This document shows positions 51,237-62,438 of a DNA stretch of 64,000 bases, one piece after another. The notes beneath the pieces were generated by a model. It did no database searches, was not told the origin of the DNA, and worked only from the letters and a program-made list of their open reading frames with translations. The DNA lies in NCBI GenBank assembly GCA_020137815.1, contig CM035354.1, positions 6,524,015-6,588,014 on the forward strand, given 5' to 3'. Source of the DNA: Hormiphora californensis (taxonomy: Eukaryota > Ctenophora > Tentaculata > Cydippida > Pleurobrachiidae). Made by a program: the position numbers and the translations under genes. Each line of letters begins with the position of its first letter. Positions within the stretch are counted from its first letter, which is position 1.

Positions 51237-53641
51237 ATGAATCAGCCAGTAGAGTACGTAACACATAGCTTATTTCGCGAGTATTTGTACCGAAACAACT
51301 TCCGTTCAACATTGGAGGCCTTCGACAGAGAGATACCGAGGGACGCCAACTCCATTACCAATAGGTAACACTTGTTTCTTAGCAATCGACTGAAAGTAAT
51401 GCTTTCCCTTTCTCTTTAGATTGGAGCTAGCGAAAGCACTGCATTTGATAAAGTTGGTTAAAGCAAACAAACATCGAGAACAACCGTTTAAATCAATGGC
51501 AGAAATGATTGTTGCAGATCTGATGAACAAGGCGAGTGTACGGAACCCTGAGATATGTATTGAAGAGCATCCTCTTATGGGGGAAGTTCGGAAAGATGGA
51601 CTTGTTATAAAGGGGACATTTTCGTTGTCTAAACCCGATCCCCGTATTGATAAGAGACGGACGCGGAAAGACGAGATTTTTTCTGTAGCCCCTGCTGCTC
51701 CTTCATCCTCAACCCCGCCAGAGGAGCCAATACCTGAAAAGCCAATCTCCCAAAGCTTTAAAGCCCTCGAACCTCAAACTAACAACTTCTCCAAGGCCCG
51801 AGCTTTACGTAACGCTCACTTAGGAAAAATAGGAAAATCCAACAGTACACCAATGAAAGAGTACAGTTCACTTCAGATTGTAGGTAGCCAGAAAATTCGA
51901 GAATCGCTCAACTTGGTTCCCAACAGGCCACCCTCTCGGCAACGTAATGTGGAGTTTGAGTCTGTCATCGAGGGCATGGAAAGCGGATCTTCCAGGCAGC
52001 CAGAACCCGTGGAACACTTTCCTCCCCCAAGGGTTAAACTTTGCTCCACTGAAAAGTTAGAAGATTTAGAATTCATTGACATCGAAGGAGAGCTGAACAC
52101 AGGGAGGAGTAATTTGTCGTCCAAATCAACTCCAGATATTTTTAAACCATCCTCTCGGCCTCAGCCATCAATCCCGTCCTCAAATTTAGTTTCATCGCAC
52201 ATTCGGAAAGATATAACCCTTCACCAGGCCATAGCTGTTCGGGAGATGGTGTTTGGGAATGCCAAGGGTCCTGGGTTTAATCCAGAATGGGAACAGCAGA
52301 GTTATGTTTATAACGATACTCCTGGCCTAGAGTTTGGATTAGTACAACATAAGGGTGGCCCATGTGGTGTTATAGCGGCCGTCCAATCGTTAATCCTTCA
52401 ACGGCTCCTCCAAAAACATTCTTGTAATCTGTCACCATCGAACGCGATCCGCCAGCAAGTCTTAGCGGAAGTGCTAGCATCTATTTTGTGGACTGCAGCC
52501 ACCTATCAGGGTGGCTCAGGAGTTGCTAAGATCTGCACCGATTCAGGGAGAACACGCTTCCCTTCCTCCGTGTTGATCCGTGCCGATGGTATCACGGAGA
52601 AGCTCCAGATAATCAGCTGTACAAGTCTGGCTGCCACGGAATCCTGTGTCCGGGAGTTCCTGCCCCAGTTCCAGGCTAGTTCGGGGAAGGGCTGCATTTT
52701 GTTCCTATACAGTGTGGTGTTGAGTCGAGGGGTAGATGTGATCAGATCGGATTTGGATGAGCCCGGATCTCATCTGATGGCTAACCACGGGTACTGCAGT
52801 CAGGAACTTGTCAACCTCTTTCTCATGGGATATGCAGGTTAGTTTGACGCTTTTAGCTGAACAAATTATGTTGCCTATTATTTTGCGAAAAGGTACTGAC
52901 AGTTTCGTACTCCATTCGTGGTAAAAGATGATTCTGCACGGAATAATATCAATACCAACAATCAACATGTATATCCCTCAGCCCAAAACGTTTTTAATAA
53001 TGATATCGATTTGGATGGAAAGGTACTCAAGGGGACACGGGAGAAAAGAGATATTGGATTCCTGACGCTCTACGAGTATTACAAAGTCTTTGAGGTACGC
53101 TACATTATCCATACACACACACTACACAGTTTGAGCGACGTAATTAATTATGAGATATGAATTTATAATTCCCTCCCCTTTCCAGGTTGGTTCATTTTTG
53201 AAAAATCCCTCCGCTGGGATCTGGGTGATATGCAGTGAATCCCATTACTCCGTTCTGTTCAGTAACACCGGATCCAGCTGTAATCCAAACTCTACTACAG
53301 AGCTGTTCTACTATGACAGGTCGGTACATCATTTGTCTACCTTTTTAGGTTTTAAAATCATACATTTGTTGTAAAGGTATAAATTGCTGTACGTATTTAC
53401 AATTACAGGGAATGGCATCTGGCAACCATTTTCATACCATATTTGGTATTACTAATACTGCTACGCCCACTTAACGACATCTAATTTCAGTTTGGGAAAC
53501 CAGGACTCCCTCTATCACCTGACGGTGGAACCTAACTGTGGTGTAGTCAGTACAGACGATGGGCCACCTCTCGAGCTGTGTATTAGGACCTACTGGAAGG
53601 AAGCCAAGGTGGACTGGAACGGGGCCGATCCACTTCTCTGA
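51237..53641 (+). CDS. MINDY4: MINDY4-type Lys48 deubiquitinase (FAM188B)
   Basis: Five exons: 51237-51364, 51420-52837, 52982-53094, 53186-53319, 53491-53641, total 1944 bp, 647 residues, phases agreeing. The N-terminus (SLFREYLYRNNFRSTLEAF) is LisH-like, as in MINDY4. Residues about 100-270 are Ser/Pro-rich and disordered. The catalytic domain starts about 285. The active-site Cys is at about 358 in KGGPCGVIAAVQ, and His at about 573 in CSESHYSVLF. It ends KVDWNGADPLL, close to the vertebrate ending. Role from family: cleavage of Lys48-linked ubiquitin chains. The third exon is placed at CCCTCAG/CCCAAAACG because only that acceptor fits the phase. It is shorter than human MINDY4 (757), mostly in the linker. 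Confidence 0.92.
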
Positions 53642-54118
53642 TTTGTGTTGTGTCATTTGTGTGTGTGCTGATTGTTATTGAGAGACAGTCGAGTCCGGTG
53701 AATCGGGGTTCCGGTTATTCGGGGGCCAGTAAATCAGGGTCCTCCTGTTAACTAGAGAGCGGGTATCTCTGGGTTGTGGTTCTAGGTATGATGAGTTGAA
53801 TGAATTGGTCGATTGAGGCACATAATCTGAATTCTGTTTGTGCAAGATCGGGTTGTATTGGCCAGGAAAGGGATCTATATTTTGTGTGTAAGATGATATT
53901 TCTCTTGTGTTTTATTCTGTCAGTGTGTAAATACCCTGTATGTTTCGGAGCTGTAAATACAATTGAAATCGTCAAAAACCAGTGGTCCCCTTTTGCCTAC
54001 ATTATTCCTCTCTCTGTCTCTCTCTTTTCCTCCTTCTCACTGTGTCACTGTCTCTATCTCTCTCTCTCTCACTCTCACTCCCCCCTCTCTTACTAACCAC
54101 TCCGTACCCTCTGAAGCA
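53642..54118. other. Intergenic, MINDY4 to GINS4
   Basis: Likely MINDY4 3' UTR followed by a CT-rich stretch (54006-54090) just before the GINS4 start. No gene seen. Confidence 0.4.
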
Positions 54119-55197
54119 ATGGATCTCACTATGGATGAAGATGAACAATATGAGCAGTTAACGGCGGCTCAAGTGCTGGGGCGTCTTGAGGAGAGTTGGG
54201 TGAATGAGCGAGTATCACCCTACCTGCAGGAGTCTCAACAGGAGGTAGTGGATTGCCTTCTGGAGCAGTGTCAATCTGTTGAGGAGAATTTCTCCCGGGC
54301 TTCCCCATTTGCTGTGGGGGTCCACCAACTAGAAATACAGGTACATAATTACAAACTTCACTTCTAATTTTACACCAAAGAACATTCATGACTGAGTTTC
54401 ATCAAAATCGTGGCTGTTATGACTTTCCAAATTTCCAATAAAACTGACCCCTCTCCCTCGCTAGAGGATCAGATACATGGCAACTGATTATCTCCGGACT
54501 CGATTGCATAAGATTGAGAAACACGCTGAGTACGCACTTGAGGAACAGAAGGATCATGATGGAGAGGATGCTGTTTTAAAACTCTCCCCGGCAGAATTTA
54601 TATATGCCAGGGAATTCCACCGGTTAGTAGTTTCAATGTGAGATTATATATTATGTAGTTGTTTTGTGTAACTCAGGGACCAGGGTGGGTACTTTGTCGT
54701 TGCGTTGGTAAACCTGTGCTTGTATTATATTTGAGAGAAAAAGGGGGAGATTTAAAGATCTAGCTTTACAAATAAAAACGAAAGTCGACTACATTGCTAA
54801 AAGTCAATTTAGAATCTGTTATAAATGTGAATAATTCTATAGCTTTCCCGTTCTTCAGAAACTTCCAGAATCACCTGAAAGACACAGCTTTAAAGCACAT
54901 GCCCAACCCTTTCAACGAGTTGAAGAAATCAGAAAGCGTCACCGCTCCTAATCTCAACAGTTTCGTGTTTTTCAAAGTGAAGGAGGATATAAATGATGTA
55001 AGAACAAGTTTATCAAATATAATTGCTTAACTATTGCTCAATTATTTTATTAACTCGTTCTTCTTACAATTTTCCTTCCTAGGTTTTGGTTGATCCAAGA
55101 GAAATACCAAAGGACTTGTCTCAAGGGAGAGATCCACATTTCGAAGTTTTTACCAATCGCTACATTACTGGACCAGGGCAAAGTTAATCTTGTTTGA
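54119..55197 (+). CDS. GINS4: GINS complex subunit 4 (SLD5), with apparent 3' frameshift
   Basis: Four exons: 54119-54340, 54465-54622, 54859-54997, and 55083 onward; phases agree. Features: N-terminal TAAQVLGRLEESWVNERVSP as in SLD5, the A-domain helix IRYMATDYLRTRLHKIEK, and SPAEFIYAREFHRNFQNHL then ALKHMP, a family hallmark. Exon 4 begins VLVDPREIPKDLSQG, then the frame yields an unrelated end and TAA at 55185-55187. In the +1 frame the same bases encode ISKFLPIATLLDQGKVNLV with TGA at 55195-55197, matching the conserved SLD5 ending (IAPLV..G.VQLI). So one base is gained, or two lost, near 55115-55140. Role: subunit of the replicative CMG helicase. The identity is strong; the frameshift is either a sequence error or a real allele. 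Confidence 0.88.
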
Positions 55198-55385
55198 TTT
55201 TGGGAGGAACATTTTTAACATTTTTATTCATTTTACTACAATTATTTGACATTCAGACTAAAACTCTCTGTTTCCTTCTTCAAAGTCTCTTGAAAGTAAC
55301 TCAGATCGATCAATTATTCGACAAATAATAACCCCAGTTTCTACCTAATATAGCAGGGCTCTGTTTCAATGATTAGACATCCCTC
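55198..55385. other. GINS4 3' region
   Basis: Short AT-rich spacer, no feature recognised. Confidence 0.3.
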
Positions 55386-57115
55386 ATGACAACTAGGAAT
55401 GTCGATCGAGCAGCATCGAGTAAGTATATGTCCATATATGGAGGGTGCGATTTAACCTGTCAAAATACTGATAGACACTTGTATTAGAAGCCTACCCACT
55501 TTAACCGACTTCAGGTCTCCACCCCATTTCAGAAGAAAGAGCGGCGGAAACAGGAGGTGGTAGTGACGATGAATCAATTAGTAGAGTCAGTTAGCTGAGG
55601 TTCGGTTGTTGTTTTACTGTAGCAAACTTCAAATCCTAGCTACTATACAGTAAAAGCCTCGATTTCCTGGATTACTTGGGGTAAGGGTTTTTGCACGATT
55701 TACTCGAGGTCCGGTAAATTGATCTTAGCCTGTAATAACAAGTTGACTTTATTTCAGGATATTCCAGAGGATCTTCACGATTCGTTGGACGAAGAAGAAA
55801 CAGTCCGGAGAGTTTCGCCATCCTCCTCCTCCACTAACCAGCTCCTCTTCATCATCCTCATCAGCACGCTCATCTGTATCCACAGCATCATCCCGCCCAT
55901 CTCCATCCCCTCCCCCAAGTGCCCAGCCATCCAGATTAGCCCAGACATTTAGGATGAGTGACCTTGAGAGTGAGCTGAATAAAACTCATACCGTGTACCG
56001 GAAACAAAACAGTAGGGATGTTGCAAGTCCTCCTAAGGTGACTAGTGAAAAGGTTGACTCATAAGAAGTCCACTCCGAGGATCAACTCCTGGGCAGATCC
56101 AAAATCAGTGAAGGGAACAAAAGAGGATGAGGAAAAGATGAACCAGTGGATCTCACGGAAAGATGAGGAAGAGGAGGAGATCAATTAGAACTGAAAGAAG
56201 GAAAAAGCAAGAGGAAGAGAAAAAGAAAAATGAAAAGGAGGCAGAAAAAGCAGCTCTTTCTAAAAAGAATTTTGTGCAATGGGAAGACAAAAAGAGAAGT
56301 CGAAGTTCGAGAGAAAACAGAAAAGGACAGAAGAAATGAGGGCTAGACGGGAGGAAAAGCGACGTGAAAAGGGTGAACGCCAAATATGTAGCGAAAAGGT
56401 ATTTGAAAGTTGGAAAACGAAAAAGAATGACCGGGAGCGAACAGAAACACAGAAAAGAAAGTCAGAGGAAAGAGAGGTACAAGAGGAGAAGAATCGGCTG
56501 AAAATGGAGAAAGCTCATGAATCTAAAGTTGGATATCAGAAGTGGATTGAAAGGCAGGAGGAGCTGGAGAAGAAGAAGAAAGATGCACATCGAGCTGCTC
56601 AGGAGGCAGACGAAGAGCTGGAGTTGCTGAAGGAGTACCGAAAACGAGATGCTGAAGATGAATATAACTCGTGGAAAAAAGAAAAAGGCAAAACGGTGTC
56701 TGTTATCAGGAAAGCAGAACATCCGCTCGGTTGGGCTCCCCCTGGTAAATCAGATGGTAAAAACAGAAACAGCGAGTCGTTGACATCACCCCTAGGAGGA
56801 TCAGGAATGTCCAGGACTCTAGCAGGAATGAGGACAGGGGCACACTACCAACGAAAACTAAAAACTGTTGATGTTTGCTGTCGAAAGATCTCGTTCTGGT
56901 GTCACTGCGATGCATCACAAACGTCAAATAGTCAGGAGTTACACTGTAGTGATCCGAGCTTTAGTCACCCTGGAGGACACTCAACCCCAAACCACAGCCC
57001 CACAACACCCCGCAATGGTCACCACATGCTGGCAAACCCAGGTTATGAAATCCCGACATTCCAGTTTAGTAGGCACACGACTCCGAGCAACAGTCGTCCT
57101 CACACGCCGCTATAA
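55386..57115 (+). pseudogene. Frame-broken coiled-coil gene (CCDC34/CCDC181-like)
   Basis: Possible first exon 55386-55419 (MTTRNVDRAAS, donor GTAAGT), second about 55543-55595 (GSDDESISR), then one long block from 55757. In the block the reading frame jumps: DIPEDLHDSLDEEE and, in the next frame, SAQPSRLAQTFRMSDLESEL; then STPRINSWADPKSVKGTKED; then KKEEEKKKN-type and SKKNFVQWEDKK; then a clean frame 56279-57115 with FESWKTKKND, YQKWIERQEE, YNSWKKEKGK and HPLGWAPPG. Repeated 'aromatic-x-x-W-x-x-K' units in a Lys/Glu coiled coil resemble CCDC34 and CCDC181, ciliary/sperm proteins. At least three frame changes mean it is a pseudogene or this sequence has indel errors. The C-terminus is Ser/Pro/His-rich. 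The family call is tentative. Confidence 0.5.
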
Positions 57116-57529
57116 CAGCAGTGACGAATCATGACATGCATGTAGTGAATGCGATGGATAGAAAGAGAGAGAGAGAGAGAGAGAAAGAGAAAGAGAAAGT
57201 TAGGAAGTGAGAAAGATAGGAGAGAGAGAGAGAGAGAGAGACTGAGATAGCGATTATCTATGAGAGAGAAGGGAACAGTATGTAGTAGATGTATTATCAA
57301 TTTGACACGTAAAGAACATACTCCTTTATTAGGTTTTGTACAGCGTTTTTTGTTTTGTAAATAACCTCATAACTATTATAATTATGCATTTTTGTCAGTA
57401 ACTTATTGCTTACCAAGATCGAGTCTTTAAATTGTTTACTCGACACACTTCAATTCAGTGGCCCAAACTGCAAACATGATAAAAAAAAGTTACTGGAATG
57501 TACCAGAGTCTAAGCATCTTTACGGGTCC
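57116..57529. other. Convergent 3' region
   Basis: Between the coiled-coil gene and the SH2 adaptor, which converge. Contains GA-rich tracts at 57163-57240. No gene seen. Confidence 0.4.
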
Positions 57530-59285
57530 CTATTCCGTACATCTAAATTGCAAGGCACGCTGCTCTTGATAAAACTCTTGAGAGCGATGTTTTCGAGGAG
57601 GTTTCTGTGGTACGCAGGAGGATGAGGCAGATTCACTGTATCTACGATCTCGTGTGTCCATCATCGTGTCTTCTCTGATGGCGTACATACCACTGTCGTA
57701 CTGTCTTTCAGGCGTGCCAGTTCGACCATACGTGTTTGCTAAAGTGAGATAATGTGAGTTTTAAAGTGTAAAAGAACCTAGAAGATCAATATTCAATTTC
57801 TATGCGAAGCTTTGATAGTCACCTATTTCGGTAAGAAGTTCGGCCATTTCCTGAGTTCTTTTTACAAAGTATGGTATTATCTTAAAATTATTCCGCTCCA
57901 CAAAATGTTTCATAACTTCTGGCAGACTTCCAAATGTGTCCCCTCCGAACTGGTATATTCCCGCTTGATCGGCGTGAGTTCGGATATGAAAATGCTTGAA
58001 CTTCTTCTTGCCCTGCGGTCCGTACGCTAGAGAACATTTTTTAAATATATTAAAGATCGTTTAAAGTCTGACGTCAAACCAGTTGCGTTGCAGCTTAAAA
58101 CTGGGTTTCTTTTTGAAATATGAGAATCAAGAGAATCAAGAGACCTGTACTCACCAGCAGTAAGGGCAAATTGTCCAGGATTAGTTTGACTGGTTCGGAT
58201 CACGGAAAAGTTTTCCTCTCGCACATTTAGGAGATTCTCGGTCATGGAGTAGGAAATCCGGGGCCAAAACCATTCCGCTGGAATGTTAACCGTGTCCATA
58301 AGAATCGGAGATGTTGTTCTCGGCGTCGGGGAAGGTTTTTTGAACCCCTGAAAACCTAAGGCGTCCATGATTGAGCCATGAGTGTCATCTGTAAGTGGCT
58401 TGTGTACGAATGTGTCACCGTTGCTATGGGCAACTCTGTTGCACAGAAATAAATCTCCCTGGGAATTATTATAAATCTGCTCCATACGGTTCCTCTTGAT
58501 CATGTCCTTTTCAACATCACCCTCCGCAAACAACTCGTTCCGTTCTGCCTCCGCAAACAACTTCTTGAATGTCATGGACTCGCTCATGGTGGATAACCCC
58601 GAATCCTTACGGAATATGTCAGATTGCCTAAAAATATCTAGTTTAACCATCATTCAGATAACATATCCTGGATCCATTATTAATTCATCTCAGAACGTGT
58701 TTCGCTCATGACCCATGCGATATATGTTTACTCACCGGACTAACTCAATGTACAATATTGGGTAGTTGTCAAGGGCCTCGACCAGAACATTTCGACACTC
58801 TGTGTGCCCTGTTGCCACGTCTTCAGTAGTGAACCCCTGGCACTCGAGGTATCTGCACCCATCTCCTGTGACCTGTAACAGGTGTAGGTACAGCTGATGC
58901 CAAGAGCAACTTGCAAGTAACAAATGTATTTAATTATTATGACGTGGTAATTAAAACTTACGAATCCAGTTGAAAGAACCAAAAGGTCGTGTAGGTCGTT
59001 GATAAGAAACATCACTCCATCAGACTGATCTACTGATCTTGTCAGGGAGAATTCCTCTCCGTCAACCAAGACTGGTAATCCTGGGAGAGAGGGATAGAGT
59101 GATAGAGAATGATAGAGAGAGTGATACAGTGATACAGTGATAGAGAGAGTGATAGAGAAAGAGAGAGAGAGGAAGTACTTTCAATCCATGCGTTGATGAG
59201 ATGAACCAGCTGCTCAATGTGGTCGATACATATAACAAGAGGTAAGTTTACCTTCATCTTGATCCTCTTCCCCATTACTTGACAT
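57530..59285 (-). CDS. SH2-domain adaptor protein, unidentified family
   Basis: Six minus-strand exons: 59252-59285 (ATG at 59285, MSSNGEEDQDEG), 58962-59080, 58736-58872, 58155-58627, 57823-58026, 57530-57738; total 1176 bp, 391 residues, phases agree. Residues 1-95 hold a compact segment (SDGVMFLINDLHDLLVLSTG, YLECQGFTTEDVATG) that I cannot assign. Residues 97-210 are polar and probably disordered. The SH2 domain is about 215-310: WFWPRISYSMTENLL, then VIRTSQTNPGQFALT with the phosphotyrosine-binding Arg at about 241, FKHFHIRTHADQAGIYQF, and FGSLPEVMKHF. The C-terminal tail has tyrosines (YDSGMYAI, RRYSES) and a PQKPPRKH proline motif. There is no kinase or phosphatase domain, so an adaptor role is inferred. 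It is head-to-head with the Dok-like gene, about 760 bp apart. Confidence 0.8.
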
Positions 59286-59623
59286 ATTGTCCGGGTTACA
59301 TATGTTTTGCTTTGATGCTAGGGATCTTTTATTGTGCTGGTTATTGTTTAGGAAAAAAAGCATGCATGTAACTAGCTGAACCTAGTGTGAACAGCGTAGC
59401 AATGTGTAGTGTATACGACAATAAAGTCTGAACGTAACTCATAAGATTTGCACAGCTTGGGCCCTCGAGTCTACGACTAGTTGAAACATATAATTCAAAG
59501 CAGTGCACATAAGCAATATATGCAGTACAGTTAAAACTTAGAACGGTACTAACAAATACAACGTAAGGCAGACATCGACAGCAATCAGCTGAAGAATAAC
59601 AATAACATGTCTCTCCCTCTCTT

Positions 59624-59717
<94 letters not shown>

Positions 59718-60045
59718 ATGATACATTGGGTGTCAAACACTTGTTAAGTAACGTTGTTAAGTACACTAGCAAACACTCAGTCATATTTTAGGGAAATCGC
59801 TTGTTTTAAAGTTGTAGTTGTTAGCAACCACAATTAGATTTGTCATTTGGCACCTGCCACTATGCATCAGAAAGATACACCTACCTTCTTTCCCCGGATA
59901 CAATATTTCACTTCCGTTTCCACTTTATCTACTCATGCCAGATGTTTTCCACTACCTATAAGCCTGATCAAGTTTCCTTGCAAGGTGTTCCGTATTGAAC
60001 AACACTGTATACAACCTATTACATGAACCAGAACTGATTCTTTGA
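59286..60045. promoter_or_regulatory. Shared 5' region of SH2 adaptor and Dok-like gene
   Basis: About 760 bp separates two divergent start codons, and both genes encode tyrosine-phosphorylation adaptors. It contains a (CT)n tract at 59610-59715. No promoter elements were identified directly; a bidirectional promoter is inference. 5' UTR exons could lie here. Confidence 0.35.
59610..59715. repeat. (CT)n microsatellite
   Basis: CT run with a few CCCT and TTCT interruptions, upstream of both the SH2 adaptor and Dok-like start codons. Confidence 0.95.
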
Positions 60046-61858
60046 ATGTCCCGATGGAGAGCTCTCAAGTCAGGATACCTCTTCCTACAGGATGCAAACT
60101 TCGAATCTGCCACTGTTAGTCCTTTCTGGATATTCCTTGAGTTTATTGTTTGTTTGAACTACTAAACCAAGCGAAAGTGATACGAAGTACAATGAAACCT
60201 ATTCCTCGAGTTTTAGATCACTATTATACTTCTTGAAATGTAGGTTCTTTAGCTAGCTTACGCTTTGTTTTTCATTGTCAGGAGCGAAAGGTGTGGGTTG
60301 AGGTGATGTACAACATCGAGCTGGGCAAGATGAAACTGGAAATATCGGAAGCAAAAGGGACCCCTCCTTCCATATCCCTTATTGTAAAACCTCGCTCTGT
60401 TGCTTTCAACTTTACTGACTGCTCTCCTGGGTTCGTAGGTAAGCTGAATTTAATTGTGCGATGCATTTAAGATAACTTTCTCACATCTGTCAAAATTTGT
60501 CTGGTAGCGCTGATACCGTTTTGATTTTGACAGTTGCAGTGCGTTCAGATCGGGTTGGTGCCGGGAGACAGGTCAAAGCTGGGAACATTCTCTAAACGGT
60601 TTCTAGCTTTTACTTGTACATTTGACTAAACATATTTCTATCAGTGGGTCTAAGTAACAAGGTGTTGGATATTGTACTGTTGAGCAAAGAGGAAGAGTTA
60701 GTTCCAGAATGGCAAACGTTGTTCAAAAGTGCGAAAAGCCCACTCAGTAAGTATAGGGAAATGAGGAAAAACGGGTGTACTGGAGAGAAAATATATCGCT
60801 AATTGACGAGGAGAGAAAAAAAGACTTTTAATTACAGAGAAAAGCACAATGATCAGTTTAATTTTAACATCATCTCATCCCCGAATTATTCCGCTTTAAA
60901 TAGCAGCATTGCCACTAATTAGAATGTAATTAAATTACTCTCCTGCAGATAGGTATGCGGTGCAGGTGGTACATCGCGGGAAAGAGTTGTGTGGTTTGCT
61001 GATGGTGACTCAGAGGAATGTAACAGTTAGGATTGCTACTAACTCAGCTTACGGAACTTACTCCGGAAATGTCATATCTAGCGCTGTCACAGGGGTAGGT
61101 TAAATGGATTTAACTACCGTTACAATAAAGTGTACACCGCCACATTGATCTATAAATCTGTTATCTCATGTCACTGATCAAGACCTGATCATGTGTATTT
61201 CATTTTCTACTATAAAGTGGTTTGATTAAAAACAGCTCTGACAATGTGTACAGACTCAGCTTGGCAGTTGGCACTAACCAAACTACTGTTGTTTCAGGTG
61301 TTACTCTCAGTAGAAGACCTCCTACAGATTGAGTTTACTGTCGGACCTGTCAAGATTGCAACCTCGCGGCTCCTGGAGTTATACCAACATCTTCTTATAG
61401 CCTTCACCCCCAATACAACCTCGGGCTCGCTCCGTCTTACTGGTTATGATCCAGATCATATAGCTGGTCCATCCTCTCCAAACCTCCCTACAAAACCAAG
61501 GAGCACCTCCAGTGATCACCTCACACCAACCAACAGCAAGGGTGTAAGGGCACCTCTCCCACTCCCGAAACCTGGTAGAAACAGATTGGATGCTAAAACG
61601 GCACGAAAGGAATGTCTCGACCCAGCCGTAACTGAACCATGCTACTCAGTCGTGAATAGAGAGAGGGTCAGGAGAGCAGAGTCGGTAAGGAGGAGCTGCA
61701 AAGATGATGATAGTCCACCACCGATTCCAAAGAAAAATGCAGCACTAATGGAAGAACTGAGGATGGATTATGTCAATCTGTGGGACTGTGAGAGACAGGA
61801 GGCGGAAGAAATCTATTCTACAATCATTCGAGACGTATTCGAGGATGAAATTATTTAG
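60046..61858 (+). CDS. Dok-like adaptor (PH domain, PTB-like domain, tyrosine-motif tail)
   Basis: Five exons: 60046-60114, 60282-60438, 60645-60746, 60949-61094, 61298-61858; 1035 bp, 344 residues, phases agree. Residues 1-105 look like a PH domain: MSRWRALKSGYLFLQ, KVWVEVMYNIELGKMKLEIS, and closing helix LVPEWQTLFKSA. Residues about 110-200 resemble an IRS/Dok-type PTB domain: RYAVQVVHRGKELCGLLMV, LLQIEFTVGPVKIA, and helix LLELYQHLLIAF. The tail has SH3-type prolines (PLPLPKPGR, PPPIPKK) and tyrosines at about 274 (YSVVN), 316 (DYVNL, a Grb2-type YxN site) and 331 (EIYSTI). This order is that of Dok proteins, which recruit SH2 partners at activated receptors. The PH and PTB calls rest on pattern, not on a search. 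Confidence 0.7.
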
Positions 61859-62438
61859 TATGAACAGTTTGTAATGTCTGAACTAAAGTTGTGTTTTTTT
61901 CCTGTAATCTGGTAATGTTGGATTGACTATCAGGGTAATTTGACCAAATCTGTGCAGTTCAAGCAGTGTGATTTCCATTTTCCGATCTAGCGTCTGCAAC
62001 TGTGCAGTCATATGGGCGTGGCACAATAATATAATTACCTTTTACTAAAAGAAGGGAACAAAATGACGTGGATTTCTTGTCTACCCAGTACCCCCCTTGG
62101 GTATGATATCCCCCCTTCTTCTGTCTACGTTTAGTCAGGGATTCTTCCTAAGAAAAGAGGGGACACTGTACCCAAGGTACCCCCCTGTTTTATTCAGTAC
62201 GGTGTACCCCTCTCGCGCTAAAAGGGTCTTTACATGACGTACATGAGTTTGAAAGACGTGTGCTTGAAAGCGTGAGGGAAACAGAGAATTGGAAGACGGG
62301 CAAAGGGGGACACCGTACCAAACCTGTTGGCTGTTACATAGCAGCATTACCTTGGGCTAGTACTAAAACTATCAGCGATCTGTGATAGTCTATCACAGTT
62401 CTGTACCTAACACCCTGATCTTCTAAATAGCTCAGAAA
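61859..62438. other. Intergenic, Dok-like gene to IFT52
   Basis: Includes repeated GTACCCCCC-type patches near 62088-62210 and an imperfect CTATCACAG inverted repeat at 62370-62400. No gene recognised. Confidence 0.4.

Noticed and set aside
52890-52981. MINDY4 exon 3 beginning near 52891
   Set aside because: The phase does not match exon 2. Starting at 52982 joins in frame and restores the family motif NVFN.
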